Source: Kibdelosporangium philippinense
GTDB taxonomy: Bacteria > Actinomycetota > Actinomycetes > Mycobacteriales > Pseudonocardiaceae
Assembly: GCF_021390435.2 (NCBI RefSeq)
Contig: NZ_JAJVCN010000001.1
Location: 62,001-126,000 of the forward strand
DNA length: 64,000 nt
Direction of reading: 5' to 3'
Position 1 is the stretch's first letter. The number at the start of each line of letters is the position of its first letter. The notes under the pieces were generated by a model. That model did not search any database, was not told the DNA's origin, and saw only the letters and a list, made by a program, of their open reading frames with translations. Shown here in pieces: positions 33,089 to 42,085 of this stretch. Position numbers and translations under genes: made by a program.

Positions 33089-35275
33089 TCAGTCGGCCGC
33101 TGGGGTGTTCTTGTCGGCCCGTTTGACCGACTCCAGCAGGAGCTGGGAAACGTCCTTCACCGCAACACCTTCGCCCTTGCCTTCGCTCTGCCGCGCGGTC
33201 AACCCGTCGTTGATCATCACGCGGCAGAACGGGCAGCCAGTCACCACGGTGTCCGTGCCGGTCGTCAGCGCCTCGTCGACACGTTCCTCGTTGACACGCT
33301 TGCCAATGCGCTCCTCCATCCACATGCGAGCGCCACCCGCGCCGCAGCACAGCGAACGGTCGGCGTGCCGCGGCATTTCGGTGAGCGACGCGCCAGCGGC
33401 GCCGATGAGTTCACGCGGCGGCGTGTAAACCTTGTTGTGCCGCCCCAAGTAACACGGGTCGTGGTACGTCACGCCAGGGCCAACCGGGTCAGCAGGCGCC
33501 ACCGGAGTGAGCTTTCCCGCCTGCACCAGGCGGTTCAGCAACTGCGTGTGGTGCACGACCTCGTAATGCCCTTCCAGCTGCGGGTATTCGCGGCCGAGCG
33601 TGTTCATGCAGTGCGGGCAGGTCGTCACGATCTTGCGCTGCAACGGCTCGCGGCCTTCGAAGACGGCGTTCAGCATCTCCACCGTCTGCTGGGCCATCAT
33701 CTGGAACAGGAACTCGTTGCCCGAGCGCCGCGCCGGGTCACCGGTGCAGCTTTCCTCCTTGCCCAGCACGACGTACTTCACGCCAGCAAGGTGCAGCAAC
33801 TCCGCGGTCGCCCGGACGGTACGGCGGGCGTTGTCGTCGAACGCGCCCGCGCAGCCGATCCAGTACACATACTCCACATCGGACGCCAGCTCGCCGTCGA
33901 ACACCGGCACCTCGAAGTCGAGGCCCTTGGCCCAGTCCATCCGCTCGTTGTTGTTCTGGCCCCAAGGGTTGCCCTTGGTCTCCAGGTTGCGAAACAGCGT
34001 GCCAAGCTCGGTCGGGAACTCGGACTCGATCATCACCTGGTAGCGGCGCATGTCGACGATGTGGTCGACGTGCTCGATGTCCACTGGGCACTGTTCAACG
34101 CACGCGCCGCAGGTCGTGCACGACCACAGCACGTCCGGGTCGATCACGCCACCGGCCTCGAGAGTGCCGACCAACGGCCGTCCGCCCTGGTCACCGGGCA
34201 CGCGCGGGAAACCGGCCTCGGGCACGTGGTGCGGGTCGTGCTCGACCACGTCCACCGCGTCCGTCGGCTCTTTGCCGCCGATCAGGTATGGCGCCTTCGC
34301 GAACATGTGGTCGCGCAGGTCCATGATCACCAGCTTGGGGGACAACGGCTTGCCGGTGTTCCACGCGGGGCACTGGGACTGGCAGCGGCCACACTCGGTG
34401 CACGTCGCGAAGTCCAGCATGCCCTTCCAGGTGAAGTCCTCGATCTTGCCCCGGCCGAACACGTCGTCCTCGCCAGGATCCTCGAAGTCGATCGGCTTGC
34501 CGTGCGACTGCATCGGCAGCAACGGGCCAAGACCGTCCGGCAGCCGCTTGGCGGTGACGTTGATCGGCGCGAGGAAGATGTGCAGGTGCTTGGAGTGCAG
34601 CACGATGATCAGGAAGCTCAGCATCACGCCGATGTGCAGCAGCAGGCCGATCGTCTCGATGATCTCGTTCGCGCTGTGCCCAGCCGGTTCGAGCAGATTG
34701 CCGACGCCGATCGAGACGAACGCGCCGCTGTCGTACGGCAGGTTGCCAGCCGCCGCGGACGCGCCACGGAACAGGAACATCGTCCAGACGACGTTGAAGA
34801 TCATGAAGAGAATCAGCCACGCGCCACCGGTGTGTGAGCCGTAGAAGCGCGACTTGCGCTGTTTGCGCTCCGGCGACTGCCTGATGCGCAGCACGCCGAA
34901 GACCACAAGCGACACCGCGACCATCACCGCGATGAAGTCCTGCAGGAAACCGAGGACGGACCAGTGGCCGATGAAGGGGATGACGAACTTCTCGTCGAAC
35001 AGCGCGCCGTACGCCTCCAGGTACACCGACGCCAGGATCACGAAACCCCAGAACGTGAACAGATGCGCCATACCGGGCACGGACCACTTCAGCAGCTTGC
35101 GCTGGCCGAACACCTCGGCAAGATGCGCGGCCACGCGTTTGCCCAGGTTGTCGGATCGCGCATGGTCGGGTTCACCCGAGCGGATCAGCTTGTTCAACCA
35201 CAGGATTCGCTGCGCGGCGAAGCCAAGCCCGACAACGGTCATCAACAGACCAAGAACAAGACGAACGATCAGCAC
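33089..35275 (-). CDS. Membrane-bound Fe-S oxidoreductase (heterodisulfide reductase-like)
   Basis: 728-residue protein. The N-terminal third has about five membrane spans (NarG/DsrM-like, starting MLIVRLVLGLLMTVVGLGFA). Two [4Fe-4S] motifs follow (CTECGRCQSQCP at about 290 and CTTCGACVEQCP at about 385). The C-terminal part has two CCG-type domains (WIGCAGAFDD, then HDPCYLGRHNK with CCGAGGARMW) that bind Fe-S clusters in HdrB-like proteins. It resembles the actinobacterial Rv0338c family, proposed to move electrons between a cytoplasmic donor and the quinone pool. It is not obviously part of the steroid operons. Confidence 0.88.
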   Translation of the reverse strand: MLIVRLVLGLLMTVVGLGFAAQRILWLNKLIRSGEPDHARSDNLGKRVAAHLAEVFGQRKLLKWSVPGMAHLFTFWGFVILASVYLEAYGALFDEKFVIPFIGHWSVLGFLQDFIAVMVAVSLVVFGVLRIRQSPERKQRKSRFYGSHTGGAWLILFMIFNVVWTMFLFRGASAAAGNLPYDSGAFVSIGVGNLLEPAGHSANEIIETIGLLLHIGVMLSFLIIVLHSKHLHIFLAPINVTAKRLPDGLGPLLPMQSHGKPIDFEDPGEDDVFGRGKIEDFTWKGMLDFATCTECGRCQSQCPAWNTGKPLSPKLVIMDLRDHMFAKAPYLIGGKEPTDAVDVVEHDPHHVPEAGFPRVPGDQGGRPLVGTLEAGGVIDPDVLWSCTTCGACVEQCPVDIEHVDHIVDMRRYQVMIESEFPTELGTLFRNLETKGNPWGQNNNERMDWAKGLDFEVPVFDGELASDVEYVYWIGCAGAFDDNARRTVRATAELLHLAGVKYVVLGKEESCTGDPARRSGNEFLFQMMAQQTVEMLNAVFEGREPLQRKIVTTCPHCMNTLGREYPQLEGHYEVVHHTQLLNRLVQAGKLTPVAPADPVGPGVTYHDPCYLGRHNKVYTPPRELIGAAGASLTEMPRHADRSLCCGAGGARMWMEERIGKRVNEERVDEALTTGTDTVVTGCPFCRVMINDGLTARQSEGKGEGVAVKDVSQLLLESVKRADKNTPAAD

Positions 35276-35287
35276 GTAGCAACCTCG

Positions 35288-35662
35288 TCAGTGTGAGCTT
35301 GTGTAATAACGGCACGCCTTGCACGCGTACCGCATCTTCGCAATCCGCCACCGCTGCCCGTCACCCGGACAAACCCCGAGGCGATCGTAAGGCCGTAGTG
35401 GTAGATGCGCTTCATAACGCTCGGTGGCGCGCCCGAGATACGCCCTCCTGACAACAAGCCCACGCCGGGCCGCGCTGCGTGACCGCGCCGAATCCCGGCA
35501 GAACACGTGCAGCAGGCCGAGCCCTGGCAGTCCGCCAAGGTCGCTGACCTGCTCGACCACGCCGTAGCCGGGATGCTCGCGTTCGCTCGTGAGCAAAACC
35601 GGCAGATCGCAGTAGGCACACCGGGAGCCACACGCAAGGCACTGTGCCAAGCCATGTCGCAT
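35288..35662 (-). CDS. Small cysteine-rich protein, probable zinc binding
   Basis: 124-residue protein I cannot name. The N-terminus has CLACGSRCAYC (residues 8-18) and the C-terminus CKACRYYTSSH, with another Cys at about 98. Two Cys clusters at the ends suggest a structural zinc site. Its ATG has GGGAGG 8 nt upstream, which favours this frame over an overlapping reading frame of similar size. It lies upstream of the Fe-S oxidoreductase on the same strand with a 12-nt gap, so the two may be cotranscribed. Confidence 0.6.
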   Translation of the reverse strand: MRHGLAQCLACGSRCAYCDLPVLLTSEREHPGYGVVEQVSDLGGLPGLGLLHVFCRDSARSRSAARRGLVVRRAYLGRATERYEAHLPLRPYDRLGVCPGDGQRWRIAKMRYACKACRYYTSSH

Positions 35663-35798
35663 CCGTGAGCCTCCCTGTGACCGGCGCCACTATCTTCGGA
35701 GACTACTCAAGATTCTTTACTCGCCGGTACCACCCGAATGGGTTAGCGTCGCGAAGGGTCTAGTTAGGGCAGCCTGCCCTTCTTTCTCTTGGGGCAGC
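35663..35798. other. Short intergenic region with a GGGCA-GCC-TGCCC stem
   Basis: Between the two leftward genes is a small stem, GGGCA/TGCCC with loop GCC, near 35766-35778. Read on the plus strand it is followed by TTCTTTCTCTT. Read in the direction of the flanking genes it has no T-run, so its role as a terminator for the 35799 gene is doubtful. The rest probably holds the promoter of the cysteine-rich gene. Confidence 0.35.
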
Positions 35799-37004
35799 TC
35801 AGAACGCGGCCTCGGCCACCGCGCGATCGATGAGGTGCTGGGGCAGTCCGGCCTGCTCGCCGTTCCAGCGCACCCACTCGGGGAACAGCGGCTTGACCGC
35901 CGCCGTGAAGTCCGGCCGGAAGTCGTCGATCAACTCTTGGTAATACGCCACTCGGCGTGGTGACACCGAATGCACGGCATCGGGCAAGATGCCCTCCAGC
36001 CATTCCGCGGCGAGCCCGACGACCACTTCCCGCACAGGCTCGGCGCCGTGGCGTTCGGCGTACCACCGGATGAATTCCTTGGCCAACGCTTCATACCCGT
36101 CGCTCTCGTAGAGTCCGATGCTCGGCGGGTCGGGCAGGCCCCGTTCCTCCCTGGCGGTCAGCACGTCCTGGATTCGTCGCAGGCCCCGGAACCAGTTGTC
36201 TGTTTGGGCGCGGGTTTCGTCGCCGATCGGACCTATTTCACCCGCGTCCACGTGCATCAGCGGCAGTAGGTCGGTGGGCGAATCGACGAGACGAGGCTGG
36301 GCATCGGTCGCGGTCTCGCCGACCCGCGCTCGCCACGAGTCGGCTGCTTGGTTGACGTCTTCGAACACTCCAGGCTCTGCGAACCGGATCTCGGCGCTCA
36401 TGTCGATGTCGAAGAGGAAAACCGACGGCGCGGAACCGTCCGGGTACCTGAAGTCCGCGATCAAGGCGACCCGGGAGCGGTAGATGTCCCGCATCCGCCA
36501 TACGTCACCGTTGGCCTCGATGGCTGGCGTCAACCGGAGCCAGGATGGGCCGCCTTCCGGCAGTTGGCTGACCTTCCGCATGGCCTTGGTCAGCAGCTTG
36601 CTTGGCACGATCGCGGCAAGGCCGTAGAGCAGCCGTGATGCCCCTTCCGACGCTTCAGCCTCAACCGCGGCGGCGTCGATGAGTTCGCTGAGCCAGTTCT
36701 CGAACTTCAGACCACTTTGTCCATCGTGGATCACCGTGTGCAAAGCGGCGCCAGTGAGTTCGGCGGTGGCCTGTTCGAGCTCAAGAGGATTCTGAGCGGT
36801 CAAGAGCGTGTGAGCCTGGTCGAGGACAGTCCTGGTGGCCTCGTCAAACCATTCGCCGCGGACCACCGGCAGTTTTCGGCTGCCGGTCGAAAAGTTCGGC
36901 TGAGGGGCACTTGGTGCGGCGAAGTGACGGACCGCCTTCGGCAGGGTCGGCCCCTTCTGCTGCTTGTTCTTTTTTCCCTTGCGACCACGCGAAACTGGCG
37001 ACAC
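35799..37004 (-). CDS. Hypothetical protein, 401 residues
   Basis: I do not recognise a domain. The N-terminal 20 residues are very basic (RGRKGKKNKQQKGP); the rest is soluble with moderate helix content, no signal peptide, no membrane span and almost no Cys. The region LTGAALHTVIHDGQSGLKFE and the YESDGYEALAKEFIRWYAER stretch might serve for homology searching. Codon usage is normal for the window. It is a monocistronic leftward gene ending the segment before the insertion sequences. Confidence 0.7.
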   Translation of the reverse strand: MSPVSRGRKGKKNKQQKGPTLPKAVRHFAAPSAPQPNFSTGSRKLPVVRGEWFDEATRTVLDQAHTLLTAQNPLELEQATAELTGAALHTVIHDGQSGLKFENWLSELIDAAAVEAEASEGASRLLYGLAAIVPSKLLTKAMRKVSQLPEGGPSWLRLTPAIEANGDVWRMRDIYRSRVALIADFRYPDGSAPSVFLFDIDMSAEIRFAEPGVFEDVNQAADSWRARVGETATDAQPRLVDSPTDLLPLMHVDAGEIGPIGDETRAQTDNWFRGLRRIQDVLTAREERGLPDPPSIGLYESDGYEALAKEFIRWYAERHGAEPVREVVVGLAAEWLEGILPDAVHSVSPRRVAYYQELIDDFRPDFTAAVKPLFPEWVRWNGEQAGLPQHLIDRAVAEAAF

Positions 37005-37057
37005 TTGGTCGATGATAGATCAGCGGTCGCGTACCTCGCCGGAGGCTGGCCCGAGGT

Positions 37058-37062
37058 CTTAG
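37058..37062. repeat. CTTAG target duplication, left copy
   Basis: CTTAG directly precedes the left terminal repeat CCTGAATCCAC of the IS1380-type element. The right copy begins at 38731 but was itself split by the next insertion (C-TTA before the IS5-type element, G at 41400 after it). Confidence 0.8.
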
Positions 37063-38730
37063 CCTGAATCCACCGATAGACCTTGTGTTGATCTTCCGGG
37101 GTGTTCTGGTCATGTGTGGATCTTGGGTTTTGGTGGTGGGCATGGTGAAACGGCTGGCTTGTCCAGCGTGTCCACGGGAGGTCTCCGGTCGGGCCCTGGC
37201 GGGCGGGTGGTGAAGAAAAGGTCAGGCGGCGGGTGGGCTGGCGGCGGTGTGCAGGGTGGTGAAAGCCTCGGCCCAGGGCCAGTGCTCGGGTAGGTGCAGG
37301 ACCGGGCGGCCTTGAGGGCGGGCAAGGCGGGCTGGGACGCAGACGAGGTGTTTGCGCAGTGTCGCGCCGCGGGCTTTGGCGTGGAAGGTGCTGGTGAGGC
37401 TGCCTGCGGCGCGCAGCAGGTTGTGGGCGAGGGCGGTGCAGACGACCCACGCGGCGTTGGCGTCGAACTGCCCCGATGGCAGATGCGCCAGCGGGCCGTC
37501 GATGAGGTCGGCGAAGGTCGTTTCGACGATCGCGTGCTGCCGGTGGGCGAGATCAGCGTCTACTGTGGATAGTTCGGTGTTGGTGAAGAACGCGTGGTAA
37601 CGCCAGATCGGGAACAGGGCGTTCTCGGAGTTCTTGTCCTTCACCCGGCGTACCACCAGCCGGGCGGTGATGACGTGGCGGGTTCCGGCGAAGGCGGTAT
37701 AGCCGGTCTCGGCGACCTCGGCGTCAGAGATCAGCTCGCCGGTATCGGGATCTTCCACCGAACCCGGGTAGCGCACCGCGACCCACGCGTCCTCGGCGAT
37801 CGCCGTGATGGCGGCCTGGATTGACGGGTTGGTCGCCACGGTGATCGAGAACATCGCCCCGGCGCGGCGTGCGGCACTGACCACTGTGCCGGCGTAGTAG
37901 GCGGAATCGCCGCGGACCAGGATCCGTCCCGCGCGTGCCCCGGCGGCTTTCGCAGTGTTCAGGGCTTGGGTCAGTAACCTCGCCGCGCCCCGCGCGGAAC
38001 CGGCGTTGCCTGCCCGCAGACGGATCGCGGCGACGAGGGGTGCGGCCAGCCGGGTGGAGATCGTGACCACCAGCGGCGAGAGCCCTCGCAGCAACAATTG
38101 GTAGCCACCGACTTTGGCCGGCCCGAACCGCGCACCTCGTTTCTGGGTGCCGTACACGCGGCGCAGCAGCGAGTCGATGTCCACAAAGGTCATCTGATCC
38201 GCCCCGGCCAGCACCGGGGTCTTCGCCGCCAGCGACACCAGCATCGCGCGCAGCACCGCGGCCAGTTGCAGCGCATGGCCGTGGGTGAACGAGCGCAGAA
38301 ACGATCCCAGCGTCGAGGGCGCGTACACCCCGGTGAACAGACGTTTCATCCCGCCGTGGCGGATCACGTCCAGGTCATCGATACAGTCCGCGCCCGCGAG
38401 CATCCCCGCGACGATCGAGGCGACCTTGCCTGCCGGGCTGGCCCCAGTCGACGGGATCGGAGCGTTCGTGATCTCTACCTTCTGCGCTACCAGTTCCGAC
38501 ATGCCCGCCCGCTCGGCCAGCGCCATCACCGGCACGATCCCGGCGCAGGACACGAGATTCTCCTCATCGAACCGCACCGCCGCCCGCGACCACCTGTGCG
38601 ATAATTTCACTGAAAGTGCCTTCCATCCCCGGGTGATAATCGAGCCTCAGTAACTCGTATTATCGCAGGTCAGAAGGCACTTTCACTTGTAACACGCCGC
38701 CCCGAACACCCACTCATCAGTGGATTCAGG
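37063..38730 (-). mobile_element. IS1380-family insertion sequence (first insertion)
   Basis: 1668-bp element. Terminal inverted repeats are CCTGAATCCACCGAT at 37063 and, reversed, CCTGAATCCACTGAT ending at 38730, with one mismatch in 15. It encodes one intact transposase on the minus strand. The 5-bp target duplication CTTAG and CC-starting ends fit the IS1380 family. It is the oldest of three stacked elements, since the IS5-type element landed in its right target duplication. Confidence 0.9.
37222..38610 (-). CDS. IS1380-family transposase
   Basis: 462-residue DDE transposase, apparently intact. Recognisable regions are FDEENLVSCAGIVPVMALAE near the start, the first acidic residue in MTFVDIDSLLRRVYGTQKRG (about 135-155), and VRGDSAYYAGTVVSAARRAG in the middle. 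The C-terminal HRQHAIVETTFADLIDGPLA has the Glu and precedes the family tail. Length and layout fit IS1380 elements. Because the frame is uninterrupted it may still be active. Confidence 0.93.
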   Translation of the reverse strand: MKLSHRWSRAAVRFDEENLVSCAGIVPVMALAERAGMSELVAQKVEITNAPIPSTGASPAGKVASIVAGMLAGADCIDDLDVIRHGGMKRLFTGVYAPSTLGSFLRSFTHGHALQLAAVLRAMLVSLAAKTPVLAGADQMTFVDIDSLLRRVYGTQKRGARFGPAKVGGYQLLLRGLSPLVVTISTRLAAPLVAAIRLRAGNAGSARGAARLLTQALNTAKAAGARAGRILVRGDSAYYAGTVVSAARRAGAMFSITVATNPSIQAAITAIAEDAWVAVRYPGSVEDPDTGELISDAEVAETGYTAFAGTRHVITARLVVRRVKDKNSENALFPIWRYHAFFTNTELSTVDADLAHRQHAIVETTFADLIDGPLAHLPSGQFDANAAWVVCTALAHNLLRAAGSLTSTFHAKARGATLRKHLVCVPARLARPQGRPVLHLPEHWPWAEAFTTLHTAASPPAA

Positions 38731-39575
38731 CTTAGAGGGCATCTGATCTTGGTTGGGGCGATATGTCTGTGTCGGGTGACGGCTGATACCTTGATCAACT
38801 TGTGGGGTCCCGGCGTGCGTACCGCAGCGACTTGTCCGATGCTCGCTGGGCGTTGATCGAGCCAACGCTGACGGCGTGGCGTGCTGCCCGGCGTGGGCCG
38901 GGAACCGTGATGCGCGTGCATGACTTGCGGGAGATCGTGAACGCGATCCTGTACGTGTGCCGGACCGGGATCGCCTGGGAGTATCTGCCGCACGACTTCC
39001 CGCCCTGCAAGACGGTTTATGACTACTACGCCAAGTGGGAAGCCGATGGCACAACGGAAACGCTGCATGACCTGTTGCGTGACCAAGTCCGCGTCGCGAA
39101 AGGCCGCGCTGCTGCCCCGACGGCGGCGATCATCGACTCGCAGAGCGTGAAAACCTCCTGCAATGTCAGCGAATCCAGTCAGGGTATCGACGCGGGCAAG
39201 AAGATCAAGGGCCGCAAACGGCACATCGCCACCGATGTGCTCGGCCTGCTGCTGGCGGTAATCGTGACCGCGGCGTCGGTGCAGGATTCCGCTGGCGGGC
39301 AACAGGTTCTCGATCATCTCGCCGCTGCGCATCCGACCGTGTCGGCGGCATGGGTGGACGGTGGCTACAACAACACAGTCATCCGTCATGGAGCCCAGCG
39401 GGGTATCCGGGTTGAGGTCGTCAAACGCCCTTCTGCCAAGGGATTCCACGTGTTGCCCCGGCGGTGGGTAGTGGAGCGCAGTCTGGGCTGGCTGATGCAA
39501 CACCGCCGACTCGCGCGCGACTACGAAGCCCTGCCCCAGCGGTCGCGCACGATGGTCCACTGGGCGATGACTAAC

Positions 39576-41295
39576 CCTGAGTATTCATGGCGATCTTGAT
39601 TCGGGCGCCGTGTCGGAACAGGGAAAAGTGCTCCTGAGCTGGGAAGATGAGGTTGCTAATGCCTGTTCTTACCCATGAAGCTCTGGAGCACTTTCGACGT
39701 GGATGTTACTGGGTGGTCGCGGGATCTGGCGGTAGAAGTCGGTGGGCGTGGCGTGGTCAGTCATGCCGGGACCGCGGCGGTGCGGTTGCTGGCCGACCGC
39801 ACCGGGTTGACGGAAGGCTTGTCGCGGGCGATGGCGCGGCGTGGGTTCATGCCGGTGCATGACCGTGGCCGGGTGTTCGCCGACACCGCGGTGTTGATCG
39901 CTGACGGCGGGCGGGTCCTGTCGGATCTGGCTGTCCTGCGCGATCAGGCCGAACTGTTCGGGCCGGTCGCCTCAGATCCGACGTTGTGGCGCACGTTGGA
40001 CGCGGTCGGTCAGGTGCAGCGCAACAAGATCGCCCGTGTGCGTGCCCGGATCCGCGAGCATGTGTGGTCGTTGATCGAGCGACGGCACGGCCGGATTCCG
40101 CCGTCGCGGGTGGCCGACCGTGATCTGGGCACGACCGTGGTGGTCCGGTTGGATGGTTCGCTGGTGATCGCGCACTCGGACAAACAACTCGCCGCGGGAA
40201 CCTACAAGGGCAGCTTCGGTCATCATCCGCTGCTGGCCATGTGTGACAACACCGGCGAATCGCTGGCCCTGTTGCTGCGCACAGGAAGCGCCGGATCCAA
40301 CACGACAGCTGATCACCTCGAGGTCCTCGACGCCGCGATCGCCCAGATCCCGGCGAAACATCGAAGGAACCTTCTAGTCACCGTGGACGGCGCGGGCGCC
40401 TCCCACGGTCTCATCAAGTACATCACCGCGCTGAACGCCAAGCCAGGCAGGCAGGCGCACTACAGCGTCGGCTGGGAACTCGGTGCGCGGGAACGAGCCG
40501 CGATCGGCCGTGTCCCCGCGAAGGCATGGCAGGCAGTGCTCGATCACCACGGCGATCCTCGGCCGCTGGACAAAGCCGGCGTGGTGGAACTGACCGCGCT
40601 ACTACGTCACCACCCCGACGGGGACCAACTGGAGAACTGGCCGGCCGATCTGCGGATCATCTGTCGTCGTGAGAAACCCCACCCCGGCGCACAGTTGTCC
40701 CTGTTCGAAGAAGCCGACGGCTGGCGCTACCAACTGGTGGCCACCAACACCCCGGGCAGCGGTTCGGGCGCCACCGTCCAGTTCCTGGAAGCCCGTCACC
40801 GCCCGCACGCCCGAGTCGAGGACCACGTCCGCTGCGGCAAGCAAACCGGCCTCGGTCACCTGCCCTCCACCAAGATCGAGATCAACCGGGCCTGGTGTCT
40901 GGCCGCCACCATCGCCATCGACCTGCTCGCCTGGCTGCGCCTGCTCTGCCTTGAGGGCACCCTCGCCAAAGCCGAACCCAAAACCCTGCGCTACCGGCTA
41001 CTGCACACCGCCGCCCGCATCGTCCGCGGCCAACGCAAACGCAAGATCAAAATCCCGGAAACCTGGCCCTGGGCCGACCCTCTCGCCGCCTGCCTCCGGG
41101 CAGCGCTGGCCCTGCCACCACCAACTCGATGACCCCTGTCCCTGCCCCTCGACCTGAAAGGCCCGCCCCCCAACCCGGCGCCCAGCCAACACCGGCGGCC
41201 GGGCTCGAACCCTGACCATCACCACACAGCAACCAACTCAAGATCAACATCCGAACCGGCACAGGCGGACACGTCACCCACGTGAATGATCAAGG
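39576..41295 (+). mobile_element. IS1380-family insertion sequence nested in the IS5-type element
   Basis: 1720-bp element flanked by the 5-bp duplication CTAAC (39571-39575 and 41296-41300). The ends are CCTGAGTATTCATGG on the left and, reversed, CCTTGATCATTCACG on the right, an imperfect inverted repeat. It is a different member from the element at 37063. Being inside the IS5-type element, it is the youngest of the three. Confidence 0.88.
39675..41132 (+). CDS. IS1380-family transposase (nested element)
   Basis: 485-residue DDE transposase, full length and uninterrupted. Features are VVVRLDGSLVIAHSDKQLAA with the first Asp (about 155-175), LLVTVDGAGASHGLIKYI with the second, and ARVEDHVRCGKQTGLGHLPS with the catalytic Glu (about 377-396). 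The start at 39675 is an ATG 99 bp inside the element. It shares family but little obvious sequence with the transposase at 37222, so it is not a duplication of that element. Confidence 0.92.
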   Translation: MKLWSTFDVDVTGWSRDLAVEVGGRGVVSHAGTAAVRLLADRTGLTEGLSRAMARRGFMPVHDRGRVFADTAVLIADGGRVLSDLAVLRDQAELFGPVASDPTLWRTLDAVGQVQRNKIARVRARIREHVWSLIERRHGRIPPSRVADRDLGTTVVVRLDGSLVIAHSDKQLAAGTYKGSFGHHPLLAMCDNTGESLALLLRTGSAGSNTTADHLEVLDAAIAQIPAKHRRNLLVTVDGAGASHGLIKYITALNAKPGRQAHYSVGWELGARERAAIGRVPAKAWQAVLDHHGDPRPLDKAGVVELTALLRHHPDGDQLENWPADLRIICRREKPHPGAQLSLFEEADGWRYQLVATNTPGSGSGATVQFLEARHRPHARVEDHVRCGKQTGLGHLPSTKIEINRAWCLAATIAIDLLAWLRLLCLEGTLAKAEPKTLRYRLLHTAARIVRGQRKRKIKIPETWPWADPLAACLRAALALPPPTR

Positions 41296-41460
41296 CTAAC
41301 ATAATGAGCCGCACCCTGACCGGGGAATCCACCCAAACCTGGCGAAACGATCCACCCAAAGCAGACATTCTTGCCTAACTAAGATCAGATGCCCTCTTAG
41401 GACCGAGCCGTCACCGTGGCTCCTGGGGCGGTCGCCAGCCAGGCGGAGCTGTTGGTGTGC

Positions 41461-42057
41461 TCAGTTGCCGCCCGGCAACCTGGGCTCAATCAGCGGCGCG
41501 ACTTGGGCCGCGACCTGACACGCCTTCGTCGCGTCATTTCCGGCGGCTACTGCTGCGTCAACTCGTGACGTATCGGAGATTGCCATAGTAACGGTACATG
41601 ACGGTCCGTACATAAACTGAACCGCTTGATGGCTACCTATCGCAGGAATTGATTTGACTTCGCCGGTCGCCTGAATGTCTTTGACGCCAAGCTTGTCAAA
41701 GACATCGACTTGGATCGTATATTGGCCAGAAGCCACCCATCGACAACCTCTGGTGTCGGCGTCCAGTCCATCTCTCCGCGTTCCCGCTGCCGCTCCGAAT
41801 GTTGAAATATCCGCCGAAGTCAGAAGCGTGCAGGGGTCGATATTGCTGGTCGGGCTATTGTCATGACCGGGAACTGGTGCCTTGCTCGTGCTGCCCGGCG
41901 TACCGCCTTGACCAGGGATTGTCGGCCGACCAGTCGGTGCTGGCGTGCTAGCAGGCGTAGGCGAACCGTCGGTTTGAGTCGCACACGCGATCAAGCTTGA
42001 GGTCAGAGCGGCGAGGATGGTGACGGCCATGATCGAACTCTTCAATGGGGGCTCCAT
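41461..42057 (-). CDS. DUF3558-like lipoprotein
   Basis: 198-residue exported protein. The signal peptide ends in lipobox SLIAC (Cys at about 24), followed by a Ser/Thr/Pro-rich linker and a folded domain. That domain contains DPCTLLTSADISTFG and CRW/CTV Cys residues typical of DUF3558 lipoproteins, which are common in Pseudonocardiaceae. The ATG at 42057 has AGGAGGA upstream. The preceding gene on the same strand ends 28 nt away, so the two likely form an operon. The function of the family is unknown. Confidence 0.8.
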   Translation of the reverse strand: MEPPLKSSIMAVTILAALTSSLIACATQTDGSPTPASTPAPTGRPTIPGQGGTPGSTSKAPVPGHDNSPTSNIDPCTLLTSADISTFGAAAGTRRDGLDADTRGCRWVASGQYTIQVDVFDKLGVKDIQATGEVKSIPAIGSHQAVQFMYGPSCTVTMAISDTSRVDAAVAAGNDATKACQVAAQVAPLIEPRLPGGN

Positions 42058-42085
42058 CGGTTCGCAGTTCCTCCTGGAGTCAACA

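Larger units (their letters stand above)
38802..41378 (+). pseudogene. IS5-family transposase split by IS insertion
   Basis: The first 258 codons (38802-39575) carry DDE landmarks: IIDSQSVKT, WVDGGYNNTVI and WVVERSLGWLMQHRRLARDY. The frame then runs into the end of a nested IS1380-type element and stops at 39599 after eight foreign residues. The true C-terminus lies at 41301-41378 and reads IMSRTLTGESTQTWRND plus nine residues and TAA. It rejoins in phase once the nested element and one CTAAC copy are removed, giving about 283 residues. The gene is presumably inactive, since the last 25 residues are lost. Confidence 0.88.
38735..41396 (+). mobile_element. IS5-family insertion sequence, interrupted by a second IS1380-type element
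   Basis: Terminal inverted repeats GAGGGCATCTGATCTT (38735-38750) and its complement (41381-41396) are perfect over 16 bp. TTA flanks both ends (38732-38734, 41397-41399) as the target duplication. Without the nested element (39576-41295 plus one CTAAC copy) the IS is about 937 bp, a normal IS5-family size. It inserted into the right target duplication of the IS1380-type element to its left. Confidence 0.9.

Noticed and set aside
33365..34837. 490-codon plus-strand open frame
   Set aside because: Antisense shadow of the Fe-S oxidoreductase, whose cluster motifs fix the real strand.
41397..41470. Open stretch on the minus strand ending in TAA at the IS junction (reads SSAWLATAPGATVTARS)
   Set aside because: It could be a gene remnant cut by the insertions, but it has no start, is too short and overlaps the end of the DUF3558 gene.
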